From: CATOSP01 sp965197545
GTDB lineage: Bacteria > Chloroflexota > Dehalococcoidia > Lucifugimonadales > UBA3495
Direction of reading: 5' to 3'
NCBI GenBank assembly: GCA_965197545.1
Contig: CBDANJ010000008.1
Coordinates: 806,001 to 870,000, forward strand
Length of the DNA: 64,000 bases
The notes below the pieces were generated by a model, which made no database searches, had not been told where the DNA came from, and saw only the letters and a program-made list of their open reading frames with translations. Shown here in pieces: positions 32,236-40,982 of this stretch. The position numbers were made by a program, and so were the translations under genes. Numbering within the stretch: position 1 is the first letter of the stretch; every line of letters starts with the position of its first letter.

Positions 32236-34026
32236 CTAGTTCAGCTCAATGGTCCACACTCCGGTGAAGTAGGGCACCAGGGTCCAGGGTTCGTACTTCT
32301 TGATTCGTGGGCCCACACCCCATGGGACGTTCGAAGATAATGGTCCGTAGGTGTAGCTCAGGTCTTGCAGGTACTTATAGACTTCGGTGAAAGAATCGGG
32401 GCGCGTCTCCGGGTCGATGTCGTTCAGCGCAACGTGGACCCGGTCGGCGATGGACTTCCACGGTTCCACCCTGGAGTCGGCCGTGGCCCGCCAGGCGATA
32501 TCAGGGTTAGTGTAGCTTCCCCGGGTGATGCTGGTGCCGTCGTAGCGAGCCTCGTTGGTGCGAATCAGAACGTCTCCAGCGTATTGCCGGTTGTTCCAGG
32601 CCGCCTTGATCGACTGCTGGTCACCGACGTTCACCGAGACATTCGCGCCCAAGACGTCGGTCCATGCGCTGGCGACCAACTCCGCCACCTGGGGCAAGAA
32701 GGGTAGGTCGCCGGCGTCCCAGGTATGGATGGTTATTTCCACACCCTCTCCCAGTCCCGCATCGGCCCAGAGCTGTTTAGCCTTCACCGGATCGTAGGGG
32801 AATGCGTCGATTTCTGGGCTGTATCCCATGGCGTTCTGGGTCACCCAGGTCCAGCCCTTCAGGGTTGCGCCCCTGCCGTAGAGATTGTCCACAATGCTAG
32901 CGTAGTCAACCGCGTATATCGTAGCTTGGCGCGCGGGCTTGGAATAGCACCAGAGGTCTTCTGTCCAGCAGTCCACGTTGACAAACCAGGTATGAGACGA
33001 CTCGTCCTGCCAGGCGATTTGGCTGCCGGAAATGGAGTTAATTTGGTCCAACATGTTGATGTTGGCTTCGATGATATCGGCGTCTCCTGCCGCTAGAGCG
33101 GCGGCCCGGGTTGCCCCTTCAAGGACTATTTCGAGGTCCAGATATTGGAACTTGGGCCGGCGGTCTTCGTCATAGCCATTGTCCGGAGTGTAGAAATAGT
33201 CGTCGAATCTCTCGAACTGGTACTTCTGGCCGAGCACGTGGTTTACGTACTTGAATGCTCCGGTCCCTACCGGGTCCTTTTCGTAAGCGTCGAAGCACTC
33301 GCCGGGCCCTTGGATCGCGCGCAAGTGGTCCGCGTTGTTCACGAGCGCTCCGGTACCCTGGCTGTTCTGGGAGCGGAGGAACGCAAATTCCGGGGCTGGC
33401 TCGTTTGACACGTAGGTGACCTGGTTGGGGCCGGGACCCATCTCCACGCTCTTGGTGCGCTTGACCGACGCGGTGCTTCGCGGCTCCAGGCACCCCAGGT
33501 CGAGCTGCCGCAGGGCTTCCGGTCCGATCGTCAGGCTGATGCTATGGTGTATGTCATCCGCGTCCAGCGTGTCGCCATTGTGCCATTTGATGTCGTCCCC
33601 GTGGGTGAGGGTCCATGTCCTGGAGTCGGGGGACATCTCCCATTCGGTGATCAGGCCCGCCTTGACGACATCGCCGCCGCCGCCAGCGAACAGGTCGTCC
33701 TGGATCATACGCAGGTATTTCAGATCTGGGCCGTCTGTCAGCCTGGAGAACATGATCTTGTTCTGCACGTCGACGACCAAAACGGTGACTTTTTCCCCCG
33801 CCCCCGGCAGTCCGCTCATAGACTCGGCCGATTGGGCCGTGGCGACAGGGGCGGTCTCCTCTTTGGCCTTAGCGGGCTCGGCCATCTTGCCAGCGTCCGC
33901 CGCCTTCTCCTGAGCTTGAGGTTCAGCTTGAGTGTCCGCCGCTCCGCCGCATGCAATTGCGACGATTACGACGCATGCCAGAGTCAGTAGAGCCAGTAGC
34001 CTAGGAATAGTTAGGACTCGGGGCAT
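32236..34026 (-). CDS. ABC solute-binding lipoprotein, family 5 (system B)
   Basis: 596 residues, ATG behind AGGAGGAG. Signal peptide with lipobox VAIAC (Cys26), a long Ala/Glu/Lys linker, then the family 5 fold: WEMSPDSRTWTLTHGDDIKW, RQATIYAVDYASIVDNLYGR, FPYDPVKAKQLWADAGLGEG. Several Trp-rich stretches differ from the system A protein, so the ligand may differ. Head of the contiguous five-gene import operon. Confidence 0.92.
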   Translation of the reverse strand: MPRVLTIPRLLALLTLACVVIVAIACGGAADTQAEPQAQEKAADAGKMAEPAKAKEETAPVATAQSAESMSGLPGAGEKVTVLVVDVQNKIMFSRLTDGPDLKYLRMIQDDLFAGGGGDVVKAGLITEWEMSPDSRTWTLTHGDDIKWHNGDTLDADDIHHSISLTIGPEALRQLDLGCLEPRSTASVKRTKSVEMGPGPNQVTYVSNEPAPEFAFLRSQNSQGTGALVNNADHLRAIQGPGECFDAYEKDPVGTGAFKYVNHVLGQKYQFERFDDYFYTPDNGYDEDRRPKFQYLDLEIVLEGATRAAALAAGDADIIEANINMLDQINSISGSQIAWQDESSHTWFVNVDCWTEDLWCYSKPARQATIYAVDYASIVDNLYGRGATLKGWTWVTQNAMGYSPEIDAFPYDPVKAKQLWADAGLGEGVEITIHTWDAGDLPFLPQVAELVASAWTDVLGANVSVNVGDQQSIKAAWNNRQYAGDVLIRTNEARYDGTSITRGSYTNPDIAWRATADSRVEPWKSIADRVHVALNDIDPETRPDSFTEVYKYLQDLSYTYGPLSSNVPWGVGPRIKKYEPWTLVPYFTGVWTIELN

Positions 34027-34360
34027 CAGAATACTCCTCCTGTGATGACTGTATTTTCCTAAACCGTTGGGTGTGACAGTCTATATTCGTAGCGAACGTT
34101 ACTAATCAGGTTGATTAGTGGGTGAGTTCTCACAAGGGACGCTCTATCTCATCTATACTACGCTCACTATTAAGAAATGGCCTTCGTTATACTGGAGCCT
34201 GGTAGAATTGTCAATAGTTGTCATCACGTTCTTGCCTGTATCCGGGGGCCGGGCCCTGTTCACACCCGGTCCGCTTGGCCCAGAATGCCCGGGCAGAGCA
34301 ATAGCCGTCGGGTTAGACTCATCCGTTTACTTGCGCCCTCCCGGCGGCGGAGTCGTTTGA
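34027..34360. other. divergent intergenic region, no supported gene
   Basis: AT-richer gap between the operon B leader (minus) and a plus-strand membrane gene. Both leaders must start here. I saw no promoter as clear as the one upstream of system A. A short open frame at 34118-34360 has no start signal or coding character. Confidence 0.5.
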
Positions 34361-34696
34361 ATGAAATGGCTGTACATCGCATGTGGAGCAGTGGGAGCGT
34401 TGGTTGCAGTCGCGCTCATCACATATCGGCTGTATGCTTATCTCGGCCGGATCGCGGCTGCTACTTCTCGGTATGATGTCGAAATGAATGTTCTGGTTGT
34501 CTTGGGAATCCAAGTTGGTATATTGTTGGTGCCGATGGGTATCGGACTCGGACTGCTAGCCGCAGCGGTAATCGGTTATATCGTGTCCCTGGTCCAACGG
34601 CGGCGTTTCGAGCACGGGCCTTTGCGACCTTTGGAATCTGGCGCTCAGGGAGTCTCCTGGGTGACCCGAACAAGGGACCGGCGGACAAGGCCATGA
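34361..34696 (+). CDS. small two-helix membrane protein, tandem copy 1
   Basis: 111 residues. Membrane segments ~3-22 and ~43-72 separated by YAYLGRIAAATSRYDVEMNV; basic C-terminus. The neighbouring copy shares the plan residue by residue (LYxxCGAxGxLxA, ITYRxY, RYDVxxNVLxxxGIxxGILLxPxGxGxG). Family unknown. Its stop overlaps the next start (ATGA). Confidence 0.6.
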   Translation: MKWLYIACGAVGALVAVALITYRLYAYLGRIAAATSRYDVEMNVLVVLGIQVGILLVPMGIGLGLLAAAVIGYIVSLVQRRRFEHGPLRPLESGAQGVSWVTRTRDRRTRP

Positions 34697-35016
34697 GGCG
34701 GTTGTACGTCATATGCGGCGCCGCAGGGGGCCTGATCGCCGGCGGAATCGTAACCTATCGCGTCTACTCTCATTTCCATAGCTTTGCCGTCTCCGCGGAA
34801 AGGTACGATGTTCAGCTGAACGTGCTCCTATTCTTCGGGATAGGCATAGGCATACTTCTGCTCCCTTTGGGTGTAGGCGTGGGTGTACTGGTTGCGGCCC
34901 TGATCAGCCGCTTGATGGACCGCCTGAGTCTGAGGCCCCCGGAGCGCTCATCCGGCGGTCGTGAGGACTCCCAAGCGGGTCGTGCATCCTGGGTCAATCG
35001 CCGGCCGGAACGGTGA
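34693..35016 (+). CDS. small two-helix membrane protein, tandem copy 2
   Basis: 107 residues. A paralogue of the preceding gene: MRRLYVICGAAGGLIAGGIV, then ERYDVQLNVLLFFGIGIGIL. Translationally coupled through ATGA. The PstS-like lipoprotein follows after three bases, so the three form one operon and probably one membrane assembly. Confidence 0.6.
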   Translation: MRRLYVICGAAGGLIAGGIVTYRVYSHFHSFAVSAERYDVQLNVLLFFGIGIGILLLPLGVGVGVLVAALISRLMDRLSLRPPERSSGGREDSQAGRASWVNRRPER

Positions 35017-35019
35017 AAC

Positions 35020-35871
35020 ATGAGGATCGTCGAAATCTTGAAGGGCATTCGGTGGTGTATTTCTATCCTCTCCGCGGCCGTTATATTCGGGTGTGGTGGA
35101 GGAGGTAGCGGAAGCGCATCGGGCTCTTTAGCGGTGGGCGGTGACGCCGGAGCTGTAGAAGCCCTCGAGGCGTTGGCTGCGGCCTTCAGCGAGGTAGAGG
35201 CCGGGACTACTTTCAGCTTCGTTTCTGGTGGAGATTCAACCAGCGGTGTCGAGTCTACGACGGAGGGCAGTTTCGATCTTGGAGGAATATCGCGTCCTCT
35301 TAAGGCTACTGAAGCGGGCGCCGGCGTCCAGTCCATGGCATTCGCTATGGACAGAGTCCTGATCATAGTTAACCCGGGTGTCCCTGTCGCAGAACTGACA
35401 TCGCAGCAGATCCAGGAAGTGTTCACTGGATTGGCTTCCGCCAGGAATCTGGAGAACTGGTCGTCGGTCGGAGGGCCGGACTCAGCCATCGACCTTTTTA
35501 TCCGGGACGAAGCCGCCAGCGCGACGGGCGGGTTGCGAAGGGGATCGACGATAGGTAGAGACCGGTTTGCTCCCTGGGCGCAAGTCCTGGCCACCGATAG
35601 CGACATGATGACCAGTGTGGCTAATGGACCCGACGCCATTGGTTACGTCAGCTATAGCGCTGCCAGGCGAGGCGACCTTTCTTCCGTCAAAGTCCTGCTG
35701 ATTGACGGCCAAGACCCAGAAGACCCGGGGAGCGATTACCCTTTGTCCATCGAGATTTCAGTGGCCTATCTCCCTGACAATGCTGCGAAGTTGCAGCCAT
35801 TCCTGGACTTCATAACGACACTGGAAGCCCAAGAGTTGTTGTCCGAGAAGGGACTGGAGCCCATCAACTGA
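35020..35871 (+). CDS. PstS-like substrate-binding lipoprotein without a transporter
   Basis: 283 residues. Signal peptide with lipobox IFGC (Cys25), a Gly/Ser linker, then a phosphate-binding-protein-like fold: LAAAFSEVEAGTTFSFVSGG, LGGISRPLKATEA, LTSQQIQEVFTG, NGPDAIGYVSYSAA. PstS-type proteins bind phosphate or related oxyanions. No PstABC genes are near; the only partners are the two small membrane proteins, so sensing rather than import is possible. Confidence 0.75.
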   Translation: MRIVEILKGIRWCISILSAAVIFGCGGGGSGSASGSLAVGGDAGAVEALEALAAAFSEVEAGTTFSFVSGGDSTSGVESTTEGSFDLGGISRPLKATEAGAGVQSMAFAMDRVLIIVNPGVPVAELTSQQIQEVFTGLASARNLENWSSVGGPDSAIDLFIRDEAASATGGLRRGSTIGRDRFAPWAQVLATDSDMMTSVANGPDAIGYVSYSAARRGDLSSVKVLLIDGQDPEDPGSDYPLSIEISVAYLPDNAAKLQPFLDFITTLEAQELLSEKGLEPIN

Positions 35872-35906
35872 TCCAAGTGCGAACGGTTGCCGCCTTGCGC
35901 CGCCCA

Positions 35907-36066
35907 GGGCCTTTTCATTCTCCTTCTCCCGTGGGGAGAGGGCTGAGGTTAGGGACAACTCTCCCAGCAATGGTAGTAACCGCGGCAAGTCAGTTTACGG
36001 GGGAACGCCCTCGCCCTAACCCTCTCCCAGAAGGAGAGGGACATCTTTCCGAAAATGAAAAGGCCC
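35907..36066. repeat. ~160-bp inverted-repeat (MITE-like) element
   Basis: Terminal 13-bp inverted repeats GGGCCTTTTCATT (35907-35919) and AATGAAAAGGCCC (36054-36066). Inner complementary blocks include TTCTCCC...GGGGAGAGGGCTGAGG and CCTAACCCTCTCCC...GGAGAGGG. No coding capacity. It occupies most of the gap between the PstS-like and Fur genes. Confidence 0.75.
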
Positions 36067-36186
36067 TGTTACGCCGCCATCTCCGCCTTGTCACGCACTA
36101 TGATTCCGGGTATAGTTTTGTTTTAAGCCACCTACGTATGGGCCGGGCCGAGCTTGGGCCCGGAGGCGTCCGCTATTGGAGAACCT

Positions 36187-36636
36187 ATGTTGACCCAGCA
36201 TGAGCTTGTGGAACGGTTGCGGCAATGGGAAGTGCGAGTCACTCCCCAGCGGCTGGCCATCGCCGAGGCTGTGCTCAATTCCACCGACCACCCCACCGTC
36301 CAACAGATACACGAACGGGTACGGGACCATTTCCCCTCGATGACCTTGGCTACCATTTATTCCACCCTGGGCGTCCTGCAACGAAGCGGCCTGATTCAAG
36401 AGTTGCCCTTCCAAAAGATGTCCCGGTACGAAGCCAACATGGAACCCCACGTCAACCTGGTCTGTATGAACTGCGAGGAAGTTATCGACACCGACACCGG
36501 CCAGGACATGGTGGTCCGGCTGAAAAACCGGATTTCCCGTCAGTCAAACTTCCAAGTTGCGTGGCAGCGGGTGGACTTCTATGGTTGGTGCCCACGCTGC
36601 GCCAACGACAGGCGGGAACGGCAACTAACCGATTAA
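36187..36636 (+). CDS. Fur/PerR-family metal-dependent repressor
   Basis: 149 residues from ATG 36187. Winged-helix domain VTPQRLAIAEAVLNS...TLATIYSTLGVLQRSGLIQE (19-72), then dimerisation domain with structural zinc pairs Cys93-x2-Cys96 and Cys135-x2-Cys138. The DNA-recognition helix and HVNLVC segment fit Fur/PerR. Which metal or oxidant it senses is unclear. Confidence 0.88.
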   Translation: MLTQHELVERLRQWEVRVTPQRLAIAEAVLNSTDHPTVQQIHERVRDHFPSMTLATIYSTLGVLQRSGLIQELPFQKMSRYEANMEPHVNLVCMNCEEVIDTDTGQDMVVRLKNRISRQSNFQVAWQRVDFYGWCPRCANDRRERQLTD

Positions 36637-36663
36637 CAGCCACGAGATAGCAGCCACGAGATA
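36637..36663. repeat. 13-bp direct repeat after fur-like gene
   Basis: CAGCCACGAGATA at 36637-36649 and 36651-36663, one base apart, directly after the stop. Confidence 0.7.
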
Positions 36664-36683
36664 AGAGTAACAAAGCAATCTCG

Positions 36684-36735
36684 ACGGTCAGTGTGTGGTC
36701 AGAGTCCGCTCTGGGACAGATGCTGACCGTTTTCT
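36684..36735 (+). terminator. probable terminator of the fur-like gene
   Basis: Outer arms ACGGTCAG (36684-36691) and CTGACCGT (36723-36730), an inner CAGAG/CTCTG pair, then TTTCT. 47 bases after the stop. Confidence 0.6.
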
Positions 36736-36779
36736 ATTTCAAACTTCTACGCTCTGTGGCATAGGCGGAGGATGCGGTC

Positions 36780-37145
36780 ATGATAACCGGCGTAATCGGC
36801 TTAACCCTGTGGACCGACGACCTGGAAACCATGTTCCATTTCTACAACGACGTCATGGGCCTGCCCCTGCACGCCAGGCACGATGACTTCATCGCCTTCG
36901 AATTTGGCGGCTTCCGGGAATTCCGGTTCAACCTGGGCTTGCATGGGGACGTGCAGGGGAAATCCAACGACCCATACCGGATTATGGCCAACTTCGGCGT
37001 GGACGATATTCAAGGCACCTACCAGCGGATGACGGAGGCCGGGGTTGAATTCATTCGGCCTCCCGAAGAGGAACACTGGGGTGGCTGGGTCGCCACGTTT
37101 AAGGACCCGGACGGCAATATCCTTCAGCTATTGGAGCTTCCCTGA
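36780..37145 (+). CDS. VOC (glyoxalase/dioxygenase) family protein
   Basis: 121 residues, GGAGGATGCGGTC upstream. Two beta-alpha-beta-beta-beta units: ITGVIGLTLWTDDLETMFHF and FGVDDIQGTYQRMTEAGVEF. Ending FKDPDGNILQLLEL carries the usual Glu metal ligand. Metal-dependent enzyme of unknown substrate. About 30 bases beyond its stop lies the 3' end of queA (convergent). Confidence 0.82.
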   Translation: MITGVIGLTLWTDDLETMFHFYNDVMGLPLHARHDDFIAFEFGGFREFRFNLGLHGDVQGKSNDPYRIMANFGVDDIQGTYQRMTEAGVEFIRPPEEEHWGGWVATFKDPDGNILQLLELP

Positions 37146-37172
37146 GGCGAAGGACCGCCCAACCGCCGCCGG

Positions 37173-38222
37173 TCACGCGATCAACATAGCGTCGCCGAAG
37201 CTGTAAAAGCGGTATTGTTCCTCGATTGCCTCCCGGTAGGCGTTCAGGATGTGGTCCCGCCCCGCGAAGGCGGACACCAGCATCAGCAACGTGGAGCGGG
37301 GTAGATGGAAGTTGGTGATCATCGCGTCGACCAACCTGAACTCGTGGCCCGGAAGTATGAACAGGCCCGCTTGACCCTGTACCGGCGCGATTGTTCCCTC
37401 CCCCTCCAGCCCCTGTCCGATCTGTTCCAGCACCCGCACCGAGGTCGTGCCAACGGCTATTATTCTCCGGCCTTGCTCCCGCGCCTGATTCAAGGCGGCT
37501 GATGTCCCGGCGTCGATCTCGAAATACTCGGTGTGTATTTTGTGGTCGGCGGGGTCCTCTTCCTGGACTGGTCTGAACGTATCCAGTCCCACGTGCAGAG
37601 TGACGAACGCCGATTCAACACCCAACCCGGTCAGCGCTGCGAGGGATTCTTCGGTAAAATGCAGTCCCGCAGTTGGAGCCGCCGCGCTTCCGGGGTCCCG
37701 CGCGTAAATAGTCTGGTACCTCTCCGGGTCTTCCAGCCGGCTGTGAATATAGGGTGGGAGCGGCACAAGTCCCGACTTTTCTATGATGCTTTCGTCAACG
37801 AAAGCGATCAACTTCAGACCATCTTCCCCTGAAGCGTGGACTTCCACATCGTATTCCCGGCCAGCTTCCACGGCGGAACCGGCGGGAATATCGAGCATTA
37901 CCCTCGCCCCCGGTTGCAGCCGCCGTCCCGGTCTGGCCAATGCGCGCCACAACCCCGGTTCTTCCCTGCTCAACAGCAGGAATTCGACCCTCCCTCCGGT
38001 GGCGGTCCTCCGGCCGCGTAGCCGCGCCGGGATGACCCTGCTGCGGTTGAAGACCATCAGGTCGCCTGGCAAGAGGTGGTCCGTTAGTTCGGCGAACCGG
38101 GAATGTTGGACCTCGCCAGTCCGCCGGTCGAGGACCAACATGCGAGAGGAATCTCGCGGTTCCAGGGGGGTCTGGGCAATTAGTTCCTGGGGAAGGTCGT
38201 AATCGAAGTCATTGGTGCGCAT
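37173..38222 (-). CDS. queA: S-adenosylmethionine:tRNA ribosyltransferase-isomerase
   Basis: 349 residues from ATG 38222 (TTG 38228 possible). Opens TNDFDYDLPQELIAQTPLEP RDSSRMLVL, with GDLMVFNRSRVIPARLRG and TAGLHFTEESL, HVGLDTFRPVQEED, GTTSVRVLEQ and LPRSTLLMLVSAFAG, all diagnostic of QueA. Converts preQ1 in the tRNA wobble position to epoxyqueuosine. Full length. Confidence 0.96.
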   Translation of the reverse strand: MRTNDFDYDLPQELIAQTPLEPRDSSRMLVLDRRTGEVQHSRFAELTDHLLPGDLMVFNRSRVIPARLRGRRTATGGRVEFLLLSREEPGLWRALARPGRRLQPGARVMLDIPAGSAVEAGREYDVEVHASGEDGLKLIAFVDESIIEKSGLVPLPPYIHSRLEDPERYQTIYARDPGSAAAPTAGLHFTEESLAALTGLGVESAFVTLHVGLDTFRPVQEEDPADHKIHTEYFEIDAGTSAALNQAREQGRRIIAVGTTSVRVLEQIGQGLEGEGTIAPVQGQAGLFILPGHEFRLVDAMITNFHLPRSTLLMLVSAFAGRDHILNAYREAIEEQYRFYSFGDAMLIA

Positions 38223-38272
38223 GGTCAAGGTTGAATGGGGCAGGATGCGGGACTAGAGGACAAAGCCGGATG

Positions 38273-39163
38273 CTATGAATGACCGTGGATTGACATTCGG
38301 ACGGCAGTTAGGGTGTTGACCAGCAGCATGGCAACGGTCATTGGCCCGACACCTCCGGGCACCGGAGTGATGGCGGCGGCTTTCTCCGACACTGGCCCGT
38401 AATCGACGTCTCCCTGCAGCCTGTAACCGCGTCGCCTGGATGGGTCCTTGACCCTGCTGATCCCAACGTCGATTACCACCGCTCCCTCTTTGACCATATC
38501 GGCGGTGATGATGGCAGGCTGTCCCATGGCGGCCACCAGAATGTCCGCGCTACGGGTGAAGCTGGCAAGGCCGCGTGTCCTGGTGTGGCATACGGTGACT
38601 GTGGCGTTGGCCCCCTCTTTCCGTTGCATGAGCAGATTGGCCAGGGGCAGGCCCACGATGTTGCTCCTGCCGCAGATGACGACGTGCTGCCCCGCAGGGT
38701 CGTAACCGTTGCGTACAAGAAGTTCCTGTATCCCCGCCGGAGTGCCGGGGATGAAGTCCGGGTTCCCCTGAACGAGCTTCCCCGCATTGAAGGGATGGAT
38801 GCCGTCTACGTCCTTGCCGGGTTTGATAGACTCAATGACCCTCTGCGCGTCGACCTGGCCAGGCAGCGGCAATTGGACCAGGATGCCGTGAAAGCGGGGG
38901 TCCTGGTTGAGCCGGTCAACACACTCGACGACATCCTGGGTAGAGGCGGAATCAGGCAGAAGGAAACTGTCGCTGAACATGCCTACTTCGTCACAGGCGC
39001 GGCGTTTGTTTCGCACGTAGACTGTCGAAGCCGGGTCCTCGCCCACCAGCACCGCGGCCAGTCCGGGCGTCACTTGATGCTTTTGCCGCATCTCTAGGAC
39101 CCCCGCCGCCACGCGGGCTCGAACTTCCTTGGCTAAGGCCGCTCCGTCGAGTATCTTGGCCAC
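38273..39163 (-). CDS. folD: methylenetetrahydrofolate dehydrogenase/cyclohydrolase
   Basis: 296 residues from GTG 39163 (AGGGGGA upstream; frame open to 39220). Active-site YVRNKRRACDEVGM with the catalytic Lys, HGILVQLPLPG, the Rossmann motif GRSNIVGLPLANLLM and the signature PVPGGVGPMTVAMLL. Interconverts 5,10-methylene- and 10-formyl-THF with NADP. 50 bases upstream of queA on the same strand. Confidence 0.96.
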   Translation of the reverse strand: MAKILDGAALAKEVRARVAAGVLEMRQKHQVTPGLAAVLVGEDPASTVYVRNKRRACDEVGMFSDSFLLPDSASTQDVVECVDRLNQDPRFHGILVQLPLPGQVDAQRVIESIKPGKDVDGIHPFNAGKLVQGNPDFIPGTPAGIQELLVRNGYDPAGQHVVICGRSNIVGLPLANLLMQRKEGANATVTVCHTRTRGLASFTRSADILVAAMGQPAIITADMVKEGAVVIDVGISRVKDPSRRRGYRLQGDVDYGPVSEKAAAITPVPGGVGPMTVAMLLVNTLTAVRMSIHGHS

Positions 39164-39218
39164 TATATCCCCCTGTGCCGTTCGCGCACCAATCATAGCA
39201 TGGGGTATGTTGGGCCTC

Positions 39219-39255
39219 AAAGAGAGAAGAAAGCCCCTCTCGTCAAGAGAGGGGC
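39219..39255 (-). terminator. terminator of the LLM oxidoreductase gene
   Basis: On the minus strand: GCCCCTCTC / GAGAGGGGC with a 5-nt loop, then TTTCTTCTCTCTTT. 35 bases after the stop. Confidence 0.85.
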
Positions 39256-39289
39256 CGTCTGATCGTGCGCTCGTTGTGTTGGATGCTGG

Positions 39290-40480
39290 CTAGTCGGCGG
39301 GGACGGCGCTTTCCACCTTGCCCTTGAAGGCTGGCATGACGTCCTTGGCGAACCATTCCAACTGTTCCAGGATGATGTTCCCGGGCGTTCCCACGGGGTG
39401 GCTGACGCCGATGCGTTCCAGTCCGGGATACCGTTCTTGGACCTGCTGCAACTGCTCAATCACCCGTTCCGGAGGACCGCAGAGGACCGCGCCTGACTCC
39501 ACTGCCTGCTCCATCGTAGGGAGGTTCGCGGCAAAGGGCGCCCGGCGGGGGTCGCTGATCTCGGCCAACTGCTCGTCGGTAAGACCCCGGTGGAGCCGCA
39601 GAGGGCCGAACATCTTGACGTTCTCTTCGTAGAACCTGGCTGCGTCCTTGATGCCCTGTTCCTGGGAGTCGGCCAGGAAGAAGTGGAAGCCCACGCTCAG
39701 GTCCTCTCCCAGTTGTGCGTCCCGGCCCGTGCGCTGGACCGCGGCCTGGAAGTCCTCCATGGTCTTGTCCATGACGCCGCCCTCGGCAACGCCGCCTCCA
39801 ATGATGCCCTTGATGCGGTGTTTGGCCATGAAGTCCAGGGCTCGCTGGGTGCCGCCCTGGATCGGCTGCCAGCATTCCACCGGAAGGTTCCTGGGGCGTG
39901 GGACAAGGGTGATCTCCTCGAGTTCATAGCCCCGGTAGGGGACCTTGGGTGGGATGTCATAATACGTGCCGTGGTGGGAGAAGGAGCGTTCGTTGAAGGC
40001 CTTCATCATGACCTCCACCTGCTCTTCGAACATCTCGCGGTTGCCGTCCTGGTCGAGCAAGGGGGCCCCGAAGGTCTCCACCTCCCTGGTGTGGTAGCCG
40101 CGCCCCACGCCAAACACGACCCGTCCGTTGGTCAGGATATCGGCGGTGGCGAAATCCTCTGCCAAACGAAGGGGGTGCCACATGGGCGCGATGTTAAAGG
40201 CGCATCCGATCTTGACATTCTTGGTCATATGGGCCAGGTGGACACCCATCATCAACAGGTTGGGGATACATTCGTAACCCTCCGGCTGGAAGTGATGCTC
40301 GGCCATCCAGAAGGTGTCGAAGCCCAGCCGGTCCAACAGGGTTGCGATGGATTCGGCTTTGTCAAACGCGGTGGCCAGGTGCTCGTCGGAGTAGGAACGG
40401 TCGTTTACGGCGGTACCGGCGTAGCCGACGTTCTCCATGTCCACGTGCCCGGCGTAGAGGCTGTCAAACTTGGCGATCAT
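39290..40480 (-). CDS. LLM-class flavin-dependent oxidoreductase
   Basis: 396 residues, ATG behind GCGAGGGACAG. Luciferase-like barrel: DRLGFDTFWMAEHHFQPEGY at the N-terminus, LAEDFATADILTNGRVVFGV and GRGYHTREVETFG, typical of bacterial luciferase-type FMN/F420 monooxygenases. Substrate unknown. Genes of this class are numerous in SAR202-type Chloroflexota, where they are thought to attack recalcitrant organics. Confidence 0.9.
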   Translation of the reverse strand: MIAKFDSLYAGHVDMENVGYAGTAVNDRSYSDEHLATAFDKAESIATLLDRLGFDTFWMAEHHFQPEGYECIPNLLMMGVHLAHMTKNVKIGCAFNIAPMWHPLRLAEDFATADILTNGRVVFGVGRGYHTREVETFGAPLLDQDGNREMFEEQVEVMMKAFNERSFSHHGTYYDIPPKVPYRGYELEEITLVPRPRNLPVECWQPIQGGTQRALDFMAKHRIKGIIGGGVAEGGVMDKTMEDFQAAVQRTGRDAQLGEDLSVGFHFFLADSQEQGIKDAARFYEENVKMFGPLRLHRGLTDEQLAEISDPRRAPFAANLPTMEQAVESGAVLCGPPERVIEQLQQVQERYPGLERIGVSHPVGTPGNIILEQLEWFAKDVMPAFKGKVESAVPAD

Positions 40481-40576
40481 GGTCTGTCCCTCGCGAAGGT
40501 GATTCCGTGTCGATTTGGGTATGCCGATGTGGCTCTATTGTAGCCTTGCGCTTCCGGGTGTCAACCGCTCATCCAT

Positions 40577-40972
40577 TTATCCCCGAAGAGGCGCGAAGAT
40601 TCTCAAAGACACATGCCGTTTGATTAGCCCGTCAGTGGGAATCAGCCGGTGGCCCACGGGGTCTACCGCCAGACTGGCGCCCTGCAAAGTGTCCGCACCC
40701 AGGATAAATGTCGATTCATCCTCACCGAAAACCACGATTCTGGTGTGCTCACGGCCTTCAAGTAGGACCCTTGCTTCTCCAATTTCGAGCTCGAGCCGGC
40801 GTCCATCGCCATATTCAAACCGCATTGAGCGCGTGGGCAATATCCCCAACTCCCTCAGAAACTGGTCAGGCAGGATGGTATAGCTTGCGCCGGTGTCCAC
40901 CAGCGCCTCCACCCTTTCGACGCGCTGCCCGTCGGCACTGCGAATTTCCAGGGGCCAATTGAACGTTCCCAT
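40577..40972 (-). CDS. retropepsin-like aspartic protease domain protein
   Basis: 131 residues, GAGGAAGTTAG before ATG. Active-site VEALVDTGASYTILP with Asp26-Thr27-Gly28, and a second hydrophobic-hydrophobic-Gly strand, FILGADTLQG, as in clan AA proteases, which work as dimers. No signal peptide or membrane segment. Ten bases after the LolD-like ATPase, so it appears to be the last gene of the exporter operon. Confidence 0.75.
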   Translation of the reverse strand: MGTFNWPLEIRSADGQRVERVEALVDTGASYTILPDQFLRELGILPTRSMRFEYGDGRRLELEIGEARVLLEGREHTRIVVFGEDESTFILGADTLQGASLAVDPVGHRLIPTDGLIKRHVSLRIFAPLRG

Positions 40973-40982
40973 CTAACTTCCT

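Noticed and set aside
34118..34360. 80-residue plus-strand open frame
   Set aside because: No ribosome site and Pro/Gly-rich end; the following gene has the conserved paralogue and a better start.
39590..40543. 317-residue plus-strand open frame
   Set aside because: Antisense to the LLM oxidoreductase; His/Gly/Val-rich shadow.
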